64,000 nucleotides of DNA from Lientehia sp934351765 (GTDB taxonomy: Bacteria; Bacillota; Clostridia; Lachnospirales; Lachnospiraceae), in contig NZ_JBQKGG010000014.1 of NCBI RefSeq assembly GCF_052118925.1, forward strand, positions 1 through 64,000, written 5' to 3'. Positions 40,651 through 49,483 of the stretch are shown one piece after another. The position numbers and the translations under genes are program-made. The stretch's first letter is position 1, and each line of letters starts with the position of its first letter. A model generated the notes under the pieces. The model saw nothing but the letters and a program-made list of their open reading frames with translations. It did no database searches and was not told the origin of the DNA.

Positions 40651-41751
40651 ATGAAATTTATCCATGCTGCCGACATCCATCTCGGATGCCAGCCGGACCG
40701 GGGATTTCCCTGGTCCCGCGAGCGTTCTTTTGATATTCTTGCCGCGTTCAAGGCGCTGATCGTGGCATGCAAAAAAGAGAAGCCGGATCTGCTTCTTTTA
40801 TCCGGCGATCTGTTCCACCGCCAGCCCACCGCCGCGGAACTGAAAGAGGCCAGCGCGCTTCTTTCCAATATTCCGGAGATCCCTGTGATCATGATCGCCG
40901 GAAATCACGACTGTATCCGTGCCGGCTCCGCCCTGGAGCGGTTCACCTGGCCGGATCATGTCACCCTCCTGTCGGGAAACGAGCTGGAAGAAGTCTCCTT
41001 TCCGGAGCTGAATACCATAGTTCATGGTTTTTCCTATCATACCAGAGAGATCCGCGAACCACTGTATGATACACTTCAGGCTCCTGCAGACGGGAGGTTT
41101 CATATTCTTCTCGCCCACGGCGGAGACGAAACCCATATCCCCATGGATCTGAAAAAAATGGCCGGATCCGGCTTTTCCTATATGGCACTGGGCCATATCC
41201 ACAAGCCCTGGCTCAACGAAGCCGGACGCATGGCCTATCCTGGCTCCCTCTGCCCGGTAGATCTGACGGAAACCGGAAATCATGGCTGTATCGCCGGGGA
41301 GCTCACCGAAAATGACGGCCCCGGTGAACTGCATCTGAAATTCCTTCCTCTTGCCTCCAGAAGCTATATTCCATGCCGGGTCAAGGTGACGGAAAAGACC
41401 ACAAACCAGTCTCTGTTCAAAACCGTGACAAATTTCATGGAACAGTACGGAGCCGCCAATATCTACAAGCTGACCTTAACCGGAAAGCGGGATCCCGACA
41501 TCGTGTTCGACGAAGCATATTTGAGAACTGCCGGACGGATCATCTCGTTTACCGATACGACCGTACCCGCCTATGACATCGAAGCGCTGCGCATGGAACA
41601 CCGCCACGACCTGATCGGTGATTATATTGACACCTTTCTTCCCGGCGCTGAGGAATCCTCCCTTCAGGATCCAATCCGCCGCCAGGCATTTTTCTATGGT
41701 CTTGACGCGCTGCTTTCCAACTTAGATTCAGATACAGGAGAACCAAAATGA
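40651..41751 (+). CDS. DNA-repair metallophosphoesterase (SbcD/YhaO-like)
   Basis: 366 residues. Calcineurin-like phosphoesterase motifs are in order: HAADIHLG (about 5-12), LSGDLFHR (about 50-57), AGNHDC (about 89-94), LLAHGGDE (about 152-159) and LGHIHKP (about 180-186). Together they form a two-metal Mre11-like site. The partner ATPase gene overlaps its stop by 4 bp. The pair resembles YhaO-YhaN of Bacillus-type Firmicutes, a smaller relative of SbcCD thought to act in DNA repair or nuclease processing. Confidence 0.9.
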   Translation: MKFIHAADIHLGCQPDRGFPWSRERSFDILAAFKALIVACKKEKPDLLLLSGDLFHRQPTAAELKEASALLSNIPEIPVIMIAGNHDCIRAGSALERFTWPDHVTLLSGNELEEVSFPELNTIVHGFSYHTREIREPLYDTLQAPADGRFHILLAHGGDETHIPMDLKKMAGSGFSYMALGHIHKPWLNEAGRMAYPGSLCPVDLTETGNHGCIAGELTENDGPGELHLKFLPLASRSYIPCRVKVTEKTTNQSLFKTVTNFMEQYGAANIYKLTLTGKRDPDIVFDEAYLRTAGRIISFTDTTVPAYDIEALRMEHRHDLIGDYIDTFLPGAEESSLQDPIRRQAFFYGLDALLSNLDSDTGEPK

Positions 41752-43631
41752 AATTAAAGGATCTGCATATTTCCGGTTTCGGAAAATACACCCATGAGGA
41801 TCTGTCCTTTACCGATGGGATCAATGTGATCTACGGAGACAACGGCTCCGGAAAATCCACCCTCCACGCATACCTGCGTGCCATGCTCTTCGGCATGGAA
41901 CGGGGCCGGGGACGGGCCGCCAGTACCGATACCTACAGCCACTATTATCCCTGGAATTCTCAGGCTCCCTACGGTGGTTCTCTGTCGTTCCGGACGGATG
42001 AGGATGACGGCGATTTTTTGCTGGAACGGTGCTTTGACACCAAAAACCGTACCATGGCCATCCGGAAACAGGCCACCGGAAAGCTGATCAGTACCGAGCA
42101 GGCCGATCTGGACCGGCTGCTGAGCGGTCTCACTGAAGATGTTTATAAAAACACCATCAGCATTGAACAGCTCAAGGCTGCCACTGACAAGTCGCTAAGC
42201 TCCGGCCTGAAAAATCATCTCTCCAGCTTAACCTTTTCCGGAAACAGTGCCCTGGATGTAACCCATACCATGGCTTCCTTAAAGGAAAAGAAAAAAGCCC
42301 TGAAGCAGTCCATCGACCCGAATGCTGAAGAGCGGTTCCGGTCCCTGTTCCGGGAGATCTGTGAGATCGAGGATCAGTTAAAGGACATGGACGGCCAGCC
42401 AGAGGAGCTGGAAAAGAGAATCAAAACACTGGAAGCCTCCCTGAAAAAAGAACAGAAAACTCAGGCCGGATTGGAAACGCTCCATGAGCTTCGAAAAGAA
42501 CAGCTTGCCAAAAACAGCATGTCCGCAATCCGCAATCCGGAAATCTACCAGGATCGTCTGGAGGATGCCTTTGCCGCCCACCGGCTTGCCAAAAACGAGA
42601 ATGACCGCCATGCACGGAGAAGGCTGCGCTTTCGTGACATCGCTGCCGGGCTTTTATCCACGGTGATTTTTGCGCTTCTTGGACTCGGTATTATCTTTTA
42701 CGACAAGATTCCGATCGTAAACACACCGTTTCCGCTCCCCATGCTGCCATTCCTGATCTTCTTTTTCGGTGCTTCCGGAGTCTCACTTCTGGTCACTGTT
42801 ATTTTATTCATCCTGTCCCGAAAAGATGACTCCGATTCGGAAGCAATGGCCGCAGAAACCGAGCTGTTTCTACAGCAGCAGTTTGAACTCCATCTCGGAA
42901 CTTCCGAGGTCAGCGAGGAAGGCATGGAGGAACTGCTTCGAGTCATCGGTGATTATTTCCAGCAGGAAAAGGAGCTGGAAGCCACAGAGAGAGCCACAGA
43001 GGATTCCTTAAAGGCCATCGTTGCGCTTCAGGAACAGCTCCAGGCTGCCCATGAAGAGCAGACACAGTTTCAGAAGCAGACCTGGGAATTTGAACAGGCC
43101 ACAGCCAGACTCGCCGACCTGGAGGAACAGAAAACTGCCGTGGGGCGGATTCGTGAAGCAAACCATCAGGCAGAGGAAAAGATCAAAGCCGTCACTCTGG
43201 CAGAAGAAACCATTGCCTCCCTGTCAGCAAAGATCCATGAAACCTTCAGCCCGGTGCTTAACCGCCAGGTTTCCGAAATCCTCTGCTCCATCACCGACGG
43301 CATTTACGATCAGGTTTACATTGATGAAAGCTTAAACGTCACGGTCCGCACCGGCGGCCGGACTGTTCCTCTGGAATCATTAAGCCGCGGCACCATTGAG
43401 CAGATCTATCTGGCACTCCGCATCAGTGCGGTGCAGATCCTCTGCCCTGATGTCTCGTTCCCCATCCTGCTGGATGACACCTTCGCCTACTATGATGATA
43501 CCCGCCTCCACAACACCTTAAAGTGGCTGGCAGAACATTATTCCGGCCAGGTGCTCCTGTTCACCTGCCATAAACGGGAGGCTGCCTTCCTGTCAAGACT
43601 GAACGTGCCATATCATCTGATCACCTTATAA
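41748..43631 (+). CDS. SbcC/YhaN-like ATPase with central membrane helices
   Basis: 627 residues. Walker A GDNGSGKST lies at about 30-38. Coiled-coil arms (about 170-290 and 380-500) flank two hydrophobic segments (about 305-325 and 335-362) that are long enough to cross the membrane. The C-terminal ABC signature SLSRGTIEQIYLALR (about 543-557) and Walker B FPILLDDTFAYYDD (about 569-582) complete an SMC/Rad50-type ATPase head. It is much shorter than SbcC and has no visible zinc hook CxxC; the membrane segments replace the apex of the coiled coil. It pairs with the nuclease upstream. Confidence 0.88.
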   Translation: MKLKDLHISGFGKYTHEDLSFTDGINVIYGDNGSGKSTLHAYLRAMLFGMERGRGRAASTDTYSHYYPWNSQAPYGGSLSFRTDEDDGDFLLERCFDTKNRTMAIRKQATGKLISTEQADLDRLLSGLTEDVYKNTISIEQLKAATDKSLSSGLKNHLSSLTFSGNSALDVTHTMASLKEKKKALKQSIDPNAEERFRSLFREICEIEDQLKDMDGQPEELEKRIKTLEASLKKEQKTQAGLETLHELRKEQLAKNSMSAIRNPEIYQDRLEDAFAAHRLAKNENDRHARRRLRFRDIAAGLLSTVIFALLGLGIIFYDKIPIVNTPFPLPMLPFLIFFFGASGVSLLVTVILFILSRKDDSDSEAMAAETELFLQQQFELHLGTSEVSEEGMEELLRVIGDYFQQEKELEATERATEDSLKAIVALQEQLQAAHEEQTQFQKQTWEFEQATARLADLEEQKTAVGRIREANHQAEEKIKAVTLAEETIASLSAKIHETFSPVLNRQVSEILCSITDGIYDQVYIDESLNVTVRTGGRTVPLESLSRGTIEQIYLALRISAVQILCPDVSFPILLDDTFAYYDDTRLHNTLKWLAEHYSGQVLLFTCHKREAAFLSRLNVPYHLITL

Positions 43632-43639
43632 ACAGAAAA

Positions 43640-43688
43640 TCTCCCGTCTCTTCAGATCTGTTCCGAAGGACGGGAGAATATTTTATTC
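43640..43688 (+). terminator. Rho-independent terminator
   Basis: TCTCCCGTC/GACGGGAGA (43640-43648/43669-43677) followed by ATATTTTATT. Confidence 0.8.
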
Positions 43689-43749
43689 ATTCCTGTTCAT
43701 TTCTGTTTCCGGACTGCTCCAGAAACATTTTTTCGCCTGCTGTCACTTC

Positions 43750-44919
43750 TTACCGGTTCCGATATTTTTCCAGTGCCCGGTTAATACGGTCGGTTGGATT
43801 CAGAAGCCCGTTGATGGAAACATCATGGTTCATGTAATCGATCAGAAGCGCAATATACTTGCTCATATCAACATCAATATAATACGGTCTGGAAAGGAGC
43901 TCCGGCGTCTGGTAAATCAGGTTTGTGGTAAGGATCCGGTCGATGATCCCCTTCTCATAATATTCATCAAACTTCTGAAGTCCGCCGGTAAACAGACCGA
44001 ACGTTGCGCAGACAAACACCTTTCTTGCCTTTCTGCGCTTTAACTCCTTAGCTACCTCAAGAACACTGTCTCCGGAGGAGATCATATCATCGATGATAAC
44101 CACATCCTTATTCTCTACTGAGGAACCAAGAAACTCATGTGCTACAATCGGATTACGTCCGTCTACGATCCTGGTATAATCACGGCGCTTATAGAACATA
44201 CCCACATCCAGGCCAAGAACATTAGCAAAATAGATTGCACGGCTCATGCCTCCCTCATCGGGGCTGATGACCATCATATGCTCACTGTCGATCTGGAGCT
44301 CCAGCTCATGACGCAGCAGATGTTTGATAAACTGATAGCAGGGCTGCACCGTCTCAAAGCCTTTTAACGGAATCGCGTTCTGCACGCGGGGATCATGGGC
44401 ATCAAAGGTAATAATATGATCCACGCCCATATGGATCAGCTCCTGAAGTGCCAGAGCACAGTCCAGGGATTCTCTTCCGCTTCTCTTATGCTGGCGGCTC
44501 TCGTAAAGGAACGGCATGATAACGGTGATCCTCCTTGCCTTTCCACCCACCGCAGCAATAATTCTCTTTAAATTCTGGAAATGATCATCCGGGGACATAT
44601 GGTTCAGATGACCGCTGACTGTATACGTCAGGCTGTAGTTGCAGACATCCACCATCAGGAACAAATCATCCCCCCGCACGGATTTGTCAATAACGCCCTT
44701 TGCCTCACCGGTTCCAAACCGCGGCACGTGACTTTCGATAATAAAGCTTTCCTTTTCATATTCAGAAAACAGCACGGATCCTTTATGCTCATGCTGCCGT
44801 TCACAGCGCCACGCAGCCAGATAGGCATCCACCTTTCGCCCAAGCTCCTGGCAGCCGTCAATAGGGATCAGCCCCAGCGGCCCTACGGGTATGGTATTCA
44901 GCACATGTTCGTCCTGCAT
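43750..44919 (-). CDS. prs: Ribose-phosphate pyrophosphokinase
   Basis: 389 residues; it makes PRPP from ribose-5-phosphate and ATP, feeding nucleotide, NAD and amino acid synthesis (apt and pncB in this window use PRPP). The PRPP loop VVIIDDMISSGDSVLEVA is at about 274-291; MPFLYESRQHKRSGRESL and FDAHDPRVQNA precede it. It is about 70 residues longer than the common 315-residue enzyme, mostly an N-terminal extension and an insertion, a pattern of some Clostridia. AGGAGG lies before the ATG. Confidence 0.93.
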   Translation of the reverse strand: MQDEHVLNTIPVGPLGLIPIDGCQELGRKVDAYLAAWRCERQHEHKGSVLFSEYEKESFIIESHVPRFGTGEAKGVIDKSVRGDDLFLMVDVCNYSLTYTVSGHLNHMSPDDHFQNLKRIIAAVGGKARRITVIMPFLYESRQHKRSGRESLDCALALQELIHMGVDHIITFDAHDPRVQNAIPLKGFETVQPCYQFIKHLLRHELELQIDSEHMMVISPDEGGMSRAIYFANVLGLDVGMFYKRRDYTRIVDGRNPIVAHEFLGSSVENKDVVIIDDMISSGDSVLEVAKELKRRKARKVFVCATFGLFTGGLQKFDEYYEKGIIDRILTTNLIYQTPELLSRPYYIDVDMSKYIALLIDYMNHDVSINGLLNPTDRINRALEKYRNR

Positions 44920-45027
44920 TCTTGTTTCCTCCTGTTTTATCCGATCGTCTGTAATATTTTTATAACATAAAATGACACAGTAATTCCGAGTTTTCTATTA
45001 AAAGGCTAACATCGGCGTTCTGAAAAG

Positions 45028-46029
45028 TCAAGCCCTGCTTTGCCCGATTTTCTTTTTTATACGAATATCAGCGCCAAAGAGCGGAATAACCCGATAATCG
45101 TTCATAACACGGGACGCAATACGCTCCGAATAGGTACGGCGCAGCTCATTGACCGACAGATTCGTGGAGATCACTGTAGACTTTTCCCGCAGCTTCCGGT
45201 CATTGATGCAGTAAAAAAGCTCCGCATTTTCCAGACTGTTTCCCAGCTCTGTCCCCAGATCATCAATGATCAGCAGATCGCAGGAAAACAAACCGTCATA
45301 TTTTTCCCGGTTTTCGCCATCCCGCCCGAACCGGTGATCCACGATGATCTGAAACAGATCTGATGCCGTGAGATACAGCACCGCTTCCGCCCGGTCAAGA
45401 AGCGCCTTTGCAATGCAGTTGGTCAGAAATGTCTTTCCCGTTCCTGCCGAACCGGTGAACAGAAGATTTCCTCCCTTTTCCCGGAAATTCTCTACATAAG
45501 CACGGCAGCCTGCCACCACCTGCTTCATATAATCATACTGGCTCAGCCCCTGCTTTTCGTTGACGATCAGTTCCTTATCATAGTAATCATAGACAAGATG
45601 ATCAAAATTTTCCCGCTCCAGCACATGCTCCAGATTGGACTGTCCGTACAGGATCTTAATCTCCGCCTGTCGGAAGCAGCGGCACTTTTTCCCGTCCACA
45701 TAGCCGGTGTCCTTACATTCCGGACAGGTATAGACCGGCGCCATGAACTCCCTTGAAAAGCCGCCCATCGCCAGCAGTGTTTCTTTTCCCTCCCGCAGCT
45801 CGTCAAGCTTTGTCCGCAGCCGGGGAAGCGCCGCCTGATCACCGGATAAGAGCCGCTTTGCCTGCTCCACCGAAACGGCCGCAATCTCCCGGTCATACTC
45901 CTCCAGCCGGGGAAGCGCCCGGTAGACCTGTGCGATCCGCTCCTCCTGCTTATGGCGGTTCTCCGTCTGCCGCCGCTGATAGATCCTCATCAGCGCATCA
46001 TACTGGGAATTACTCAGTGCCACTGCCAT
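45028..46029 (-). CDS. dnaI: Helicase loader DnaI (DnaC-like AAA+ ATPase)
   Basis: 333 residues. An N-terminal helical region is followed by a zinc-binding segment (YTCPECKDTGYVDGKKCRC, about 103-121). The AAA+ domain has Walker A FTGSAGTGKT (about 190-199), Walker B LLIIDDLG (about 252-259) and a sensor STNLSVNEL. It loads the replicative helicase at origins and restart sites. It is 6 bp after dnaD, forming a primosome operon under the DnaA-box cluster at 47215-47399. Confidence 0.93.
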   Translation of the reverse strand: MAVALSNSQYDALMRIYQRRQTENRHKQEERIAQVYRALPRLEEYDREIAAVSVEQAKRLLSGDQAALPRLRTKLDELREGKETLLAMGGFSREFMAPVYTCPECKDTGYVDGKKCRCFRQAEIKILYGQSNLEHVLERENFDHLVYDYYDKELIVNEKQGLSQYDYMKQVVAGCRAYVENFREKGGNLLFTGSAGTGKTFLTNCIAKALLDRAEAVLYLTASDLFQIIVDHRFGRDGENREKYDGLFSCDLLIIDDLGTELGNSLENAELFYCINDRKLREKSTVISTNLSVNELRRTYSERIASRVMNDYRVIPLFGADIRIKKKIGQSRA

Positions 46030-46035
46030 CCTCCT

Positions 46036-47130
46036 TTAAAAACCGTTGAGCTTTTTCACCAGCTCATCGTAATCGTAATCTCTCTGGGTAAAATTATGGA
46101 AGCTGTTGGGGCGCTTTTCCTCGCGGCTCTGAATCTGGGACTGATCCTTCGGCTGCTTTTCATCCAACCGCGCAATATCCTCTTTCCGGCTGATCCCTTT
46201 CTTCCGCCATTCCGTCAGGATCTTGTCCGCATACTCAAAGCTGGGCTGATGGATCGCCCGCATGGTGCGGTCACATGCCTCCAGCACCACCTCCACCGGA
46301 AAGCCGTACTCCCGAAACCACCGGTCGATAGTCTTCCGCTCCCCGGCAGCCGGATTCCGCCCGCCAAGACCAAAGGCCTTTAACACGGCATATGTATTCT
46401 TTCCGCCCATGACGGTCTCCGCCCGCGCCTGCTCCACCGTCAGGATCCCACGTTCCTTCCAGTTCAGGGCAACTGCCTCAATATAACGCATGCTCCGGTG
46501 TCCATTGGAAACACAGTATTCCAGCAGATATTCCAGAAGCTCTGCGCTCATATGAAGATTCCCATACAGGTTTCCCAGCACATCGCAGTCTCTTGCCGTC
46601 AGATTCTTTCCCGTATAACGTCCTGCCATATAGACAAGCTGGGTAAAATCCGCGTCCTTCGTAAGCGCCTGCATCTGCTCCTTTGTAGGGCCGTTTCCGT
46701 CAAAGACCGACTTCGCAGCCGCTTCCTGCTCCGCCGCTCCGGACTCTGCCTGTCCGTCCATGGTTCCTGCCCGGTGCTCCGTTGTCTGACGGTCTATCCC
46801 CCGTCGGTTTTCCTGGCCCGGAGCCTGCATGGCCTTCTCCCCATCCAGCAGCAAGATCCCTGCCAGCGTTCCCGCCCGGTCATATTCCAGTCGGATCAGC
46901 CCTGTTTTTTCCCAGTATTTCAATGCACGCAGCACATCTGCTTCCGTATTATTGAGCCTGTCCGCCATTCCTGCGACAGAAAGCTCTCCGCCCAGGGTCA
47001 TCTGACGCAGCAGAAGAAGATATACCTTTACAAACTCTCCGTTAGCCTCCGCCATATAATCATCCACAAACCGGTTGGACACCACCGTTGCTCCGTGGCT
47101 CTGCCTGTCTGTCACATACAGTCCGGCCAT
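46036..47130 (-). CDS. dnaD: DnaD-domain replication protein
   Basis: 364 residues. An N-terminal winged-helix-like region (about 1-95) and a linker precede a DnaD/DnaB-type C-terminal domain (about 165-235, LVYMAGRYTGKNLTARDCDVLGNLYGNL and the YIEAVALNW motif). A Lys/Arg-rich tail ends in DYDYDELVKKLNGF. DnaD-type proteins remodel origin DNA and bring in the helicase loader, encoded next. I start it at the ATG at 47130 with AGAGAGG about 8 bases upstream, rather than the GTG three codons earlier. Confidence 0.85.
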   Translation of the reverse strand: MAGLYVTDRQSHGATVVSNRFVDDYMAEANGEFVKVYLLLLRQMTLGGELSVAGMADRLNNTEADVLRALKYWEKTGLIRLEYDRAGTLAGILLLDGEKAMQAPGQENRRGIDRQTTEHRAGTMDGQAESGAAEQEAAAKSVFDGNGPTKEQMQALTKDADFTQLVYMAGRYTGKNLTARDCDVLGNLYGNLHMSAELLEYLLEYCVSNGHRSMRYIEAVALNWKERGILTVEQARAETVMGGKNTYAVLKAFGLGGRNPAAGERKTIDRWFREYGFPVEVVLEACDRTMRAIHQPSFEYADKILTEWRKKGISRKEDIARLDEKQPKDQSQIQSREEKRPNSFHNFTQRDYDYDELVKKLNGF

Positions 47131-47214
47131 CTCTCTCACCTCTCTCGTCCGTCCATTATAGCACAGCCCCCCGAAAAAGAGAACTGCTTTTTCCTGTCCA
47201 CAGACTGTGGAGCT

Positions 47215-47399
47215 TTCTCCACAATTTCATTGTGGATATTGTGGATATTGTGGATAACCATCGACTTTTTTCCCCATCATGTGCAGAAAACGTCGATTTT
47301 ACTGGATAGTTATGAATTTATCAATCTGGAGTTTTCCACAAAAAAATCCACAGGCTTATCCCCATAAATTGTTGATAAGCCTGTGGATATTGTGGATAA
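47215..47399. promoter_or_regulatory. Cluster of about ten DnaA boxes upstream of dnaD-dnaI
   Basis: Perfect TTATCCACA boxes (as TGTGGATAA) lie at 47249-47257 and 47391-47399. One-mismatch boxes lie at 47215-47223, 47231-47239, 47240-47248, 47332-47340, 47356-47364, 47370-47378 and 47382-47390, and a weaker one at 47344-47352. An AT-rich stretch (about 47290-47330) lies between two sub-clusters. This is a DnaA-binding region; whether it controls dnaD transcription, titrates DnaA or has origin activity is not shown. Confidence 0.8.
47339..47388 (-). terminator. murC terminator built from DnaA boxes
   Basis: Perfect 15-bp inverted repeat ATCCACAGGCTTATC (47346-47360) / GATAAGCCTGTGGAT (47374-47388) with a 13-nt loop. 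On the minus strand it is followed by a run of seven T. The stem contains DnaA-box sequence on both arms. Confidence 0.85.
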
Positions 47400-48782
47400 C
47401 TACTTTCCCAAAAGGGTTTCTCCAATCTTTACAACGTCTCCCGCCCCCATAGTTATCAACAATTCATTGGGGACAAGATTTTCCAGAAGAAATTTCTCAA
47501 TTTCTCCAAATGATTCAAAATAATGGACCGGCGTGCCCAGCTTCTCAATTTCGACAGCAAGATCCGCGGAGCTGATTCCCAGCGTATCGGTCTCTCTCGC
47601 CGGATAGATCTTCGCCAGAACTACCTCATCTGCCAGGGACAATGCTTTCGCAAACTCTCCCATCAGCGCTTTTGTCCTGGTATATGTATGCGGCTGGAAT
47701 ACACACCAGATCTTCTTTTTGTGAAGCTTCTCTGCCGCAAGCAGCGTCGCCTTGATCTCATCCGGATGATGCGCATAATCATCAATGATCTCCACACCTC
47801 CGAGATTTCCCTTGAATTCAAACCGCCGCTCTGTTCCGGTGTAGCCGTCAAGACCTTTTTCAATGGCTTCCTCCGGAATATGAAGTGCATCTGCCACAGC
47901 TGCCGCAGCCAGGGCATTGGCAATGTTATGCTCACCGGGAACCTCCAGATCCAGATGACCGATCTTTCTTCCCCGACGGATCACGTCAAAGGACGCATAT
48001 CCCTTTTCATTATAGGTGATCTGCTCTGCCCGGTAATCCGCATCCTCCGCTTCCAGCGCAAAGGTCACCATGGGACAGGCAAGATCGTTCATTAACTCCC
48101 GGTATCCCGGAATATCCGCATTGATGATCAGAAGTCCGTCTCCTGCCAGAAGCTTCGCAAAGGTATGGAACGAGTTTCGTATGTCATTCAGATCTTTAAA
48201 GAAATCCAGATGATCCTCCCGGATATTCAGAATAACCTCAATGGTCGGGAAGAATGAGTGGAAGCTGTTGGTATATTCACATGCCTCCGTCACAAAGCAG
48301 TCCGAATGGCCGACCCGGATATTTCCGCCGATGCTGTGAAGAATCCCACCCACGGAAATCGTCGGATCTGCATCCGCTGCCAGCAGGATCTCTGTCACCA
48401 TGGAAGTCGTCGTTGTTTTTCCATGGGTTCCGGCAATGGCTACTGCCTGCCTGTAATTCTTCATCATCTGCCCCAGAAGCTCGGCTCTTGTCAGCATGGG
48501 AAGTCCCCGCCGCACAGCCTCGGCGAACTCCGGATTATCCGGATGAACAGCCGCCGTATATACCACCAGATCCGTATCGGGACTGATATTGGATGCCCGC
48601 TGTCCCTGATATACAACTGCTCCGCCGGCTTCCAGATGTTTCGTCAGAGCAGACACTGCTGAATCGGACCCGGTTACGCGAAAGCCTTCCTTCAGCAGTA
48701 TCTCCGCCAGCCCGCTCATACTGATCCCGCCGATTCCGATAAAATGTATCGCAATAGGTTTCTGAAAATCGATCTGATACAT
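47400..48782 (-). CDS. murC: UDP-N-acetylmuramate-L-alanine ligase
   Basis: 460 residues; an ATP-dependent ligase adding L-Ala to UDP-MurNAc, the first peptide step of peptidoglycan. The Rossmann-like N-domain has IGIGGISMSGLAEILL (about 15-30). The ATP site is AGTHGKTTTTSMV (about 117-129). EACEYTNSFHSFFP and DDYAHHPDEIKAT complete the Mur ligase signatures. It lies 23 bp after queT on the same strand and ends at the DnaA-box terminator. Confidence 0.97.
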   Translation of the reverse strand: MYQIDFQKPIAIHFIGIGGISMSGLAEILLKEGFRVTGSDSAVSALTKHLEAGGAVVYQGQRASNISPDTDLVVYTAAVHPDNPEFAEAVRRGLPMLTRAELLGQMMKNYRQAVAIAGTHGKTTTTSMVTEILLAADADPTISVGGILHSIGGNIRVGHSDCFVTEACEYTNSFHSFFPTIEVILNIREDHLDFFKDLNDIRNSFHTFAKLLAGDGLLIINADIPGYRELMNDLACPMVTFALEAEDADYRAEQITYNEKGYASFDVIRRGRKIGHLDLEVPGEHNIANALAAAAVADALHIPEEAIEKGLDGYTGTERRFEFKGNLGGVEIIDDYAHHPDEIKATLLAAEKLHKKKIWCVFQPHTYTRTKALMGEFAKALSLADEVVLAKIYPARETDTLGISSADLAVEIEKLGTPVHYFESFGEIEKFLLENLVPNELLITMGAGDVVKIGETLLGK

Positions 48783-48805
48783 TTCTTTTCCTTTCCTTAT
48801 TTGAA

Positions 48806-49312
48806 CTATACCGCGTTCATCCGGAAGATTACGTTCTTATGACGCTCCAGCGCCAGCAGAAGAATCGTTCCCAGTCCTGCCACCGCCAGGATCTCTCCGA
48901 TTCCCACGGTCACCATCATGAACGGTACTGCGTCTCCCGCACCGTAGCCAATCTTCAGCACCCACGGTACGATCAGGGTGTTGGACACGATCGGCGGCAC
49001 ACTCACCAGATACTTGTGCTTTCGCAGCAGATACGTTCCCACAGCGCCGATCAGAGTCGCCAGGCTTCCCAGCACCACGTCCATAACAACCGCTCCGGAA
49101 AACAGGTTTGCCAGGAAGCAGCCGATGGTCACACCCGGAATCGCCGCCGGTGTAAAGAACGGCAGCACTACCAGCATTTCTGAGATCCGGAACTGCACCG
49201 GCCCGAACGAAATAGGCTCGAACAGCATGGTCAGCACCACATAGAGCGCCGCGATCAGCGCTCCCTGCACAAGATACAGAACCACCTTTGATGATACGTT
49301 GTTTGTCTTCAT
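48806..49312 (-). CDS. queT: QueT-type queuosine-precursor transporter (ECF S-component)
   Basis: 168 residues with five to six membrane helices. The N-terminal LVQGALIAALYVVLTMLFEP and FRISEMLVVLPFF segments are typical of QueT, the substrate-binding S-component for preQ1 uptake that uses a shared ECF energising module. The preQ1-I riboswitch directly upstream supports the assignment. The ECF A/A'/T subunits are not in the window. murC follows within 23 bp and is probably co-transcribed. Confidence 0.92.
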   Translation of the reverse strand: MKTNNVSSKVVLYLVQGALIAALYVVLTMLFEPISFGPVQFRISEMLVVLPFFTPAAIPGVTIGCFLANLFSGAVVMDVVLGSLATLIGAVGTYLLRKHKYLVSVPPIVSNTLIVPWVLKIGYGAGDAVPFMMVTVGIGEILAVAGLGTILLLALERHKNVIFRMNAV

Positions 49313-49321
49313 TTTTCATTT

Positions 49322-49364
49322 CTCCTTTAGTTTTGTTTTACGAGTGGAAGGTCTCGAACACTCG
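49322..49364 (-). promoter_or_regulatory. preQ1-I riboswitch controlling queT
   Basis: The minus-strand RNA has a P1 stem CGAGUG/CACUCG (49359-49364 with 49341-49346). UUC follows the 5' arm, then a 9-nt loop, and after P1 an A-rich tail UAAAACAAAACUAA running into AAAGGAG (49322-49328). This matches the small preQ1-I pattern, in which the tail folds back as a pseudoknot. The ribosome binding site overlaps the tail, so preQ1 binding should block translation of queT. Confidence 0.85.
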
Positions 49365-49412
49365 ACTATTTTTATTGAAATCCCTTGATCTATAAGGTTT
49401 TCAACGTATCAC

Positions 49413-49442
49413 AGAATAGCACACTTGAAAGGGCATTGTCAA
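49413..49442 (-). promoter_or_regulatory. Promoter of queT-murC
   Basis: Minus strand: TTGACA (49437-49442), 18-bp spacer, TATTCT (49413-49418), with TG one base before the -10 (extended). Confidence 0.75.
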
Positions 49443-49483
49443 GCAAGTACCAGAAAAGTACCACTTTGCACCGCCATTGCTTT

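Noticed and set aside
47215..47399. Calling the DnaA-box cluster the chromosomal origin
   Set aside because: No dnaA, dnaN, recF or gyr genes are nearby, and box density alone does not prove origin function; it is reported as a DnaA-binding region.
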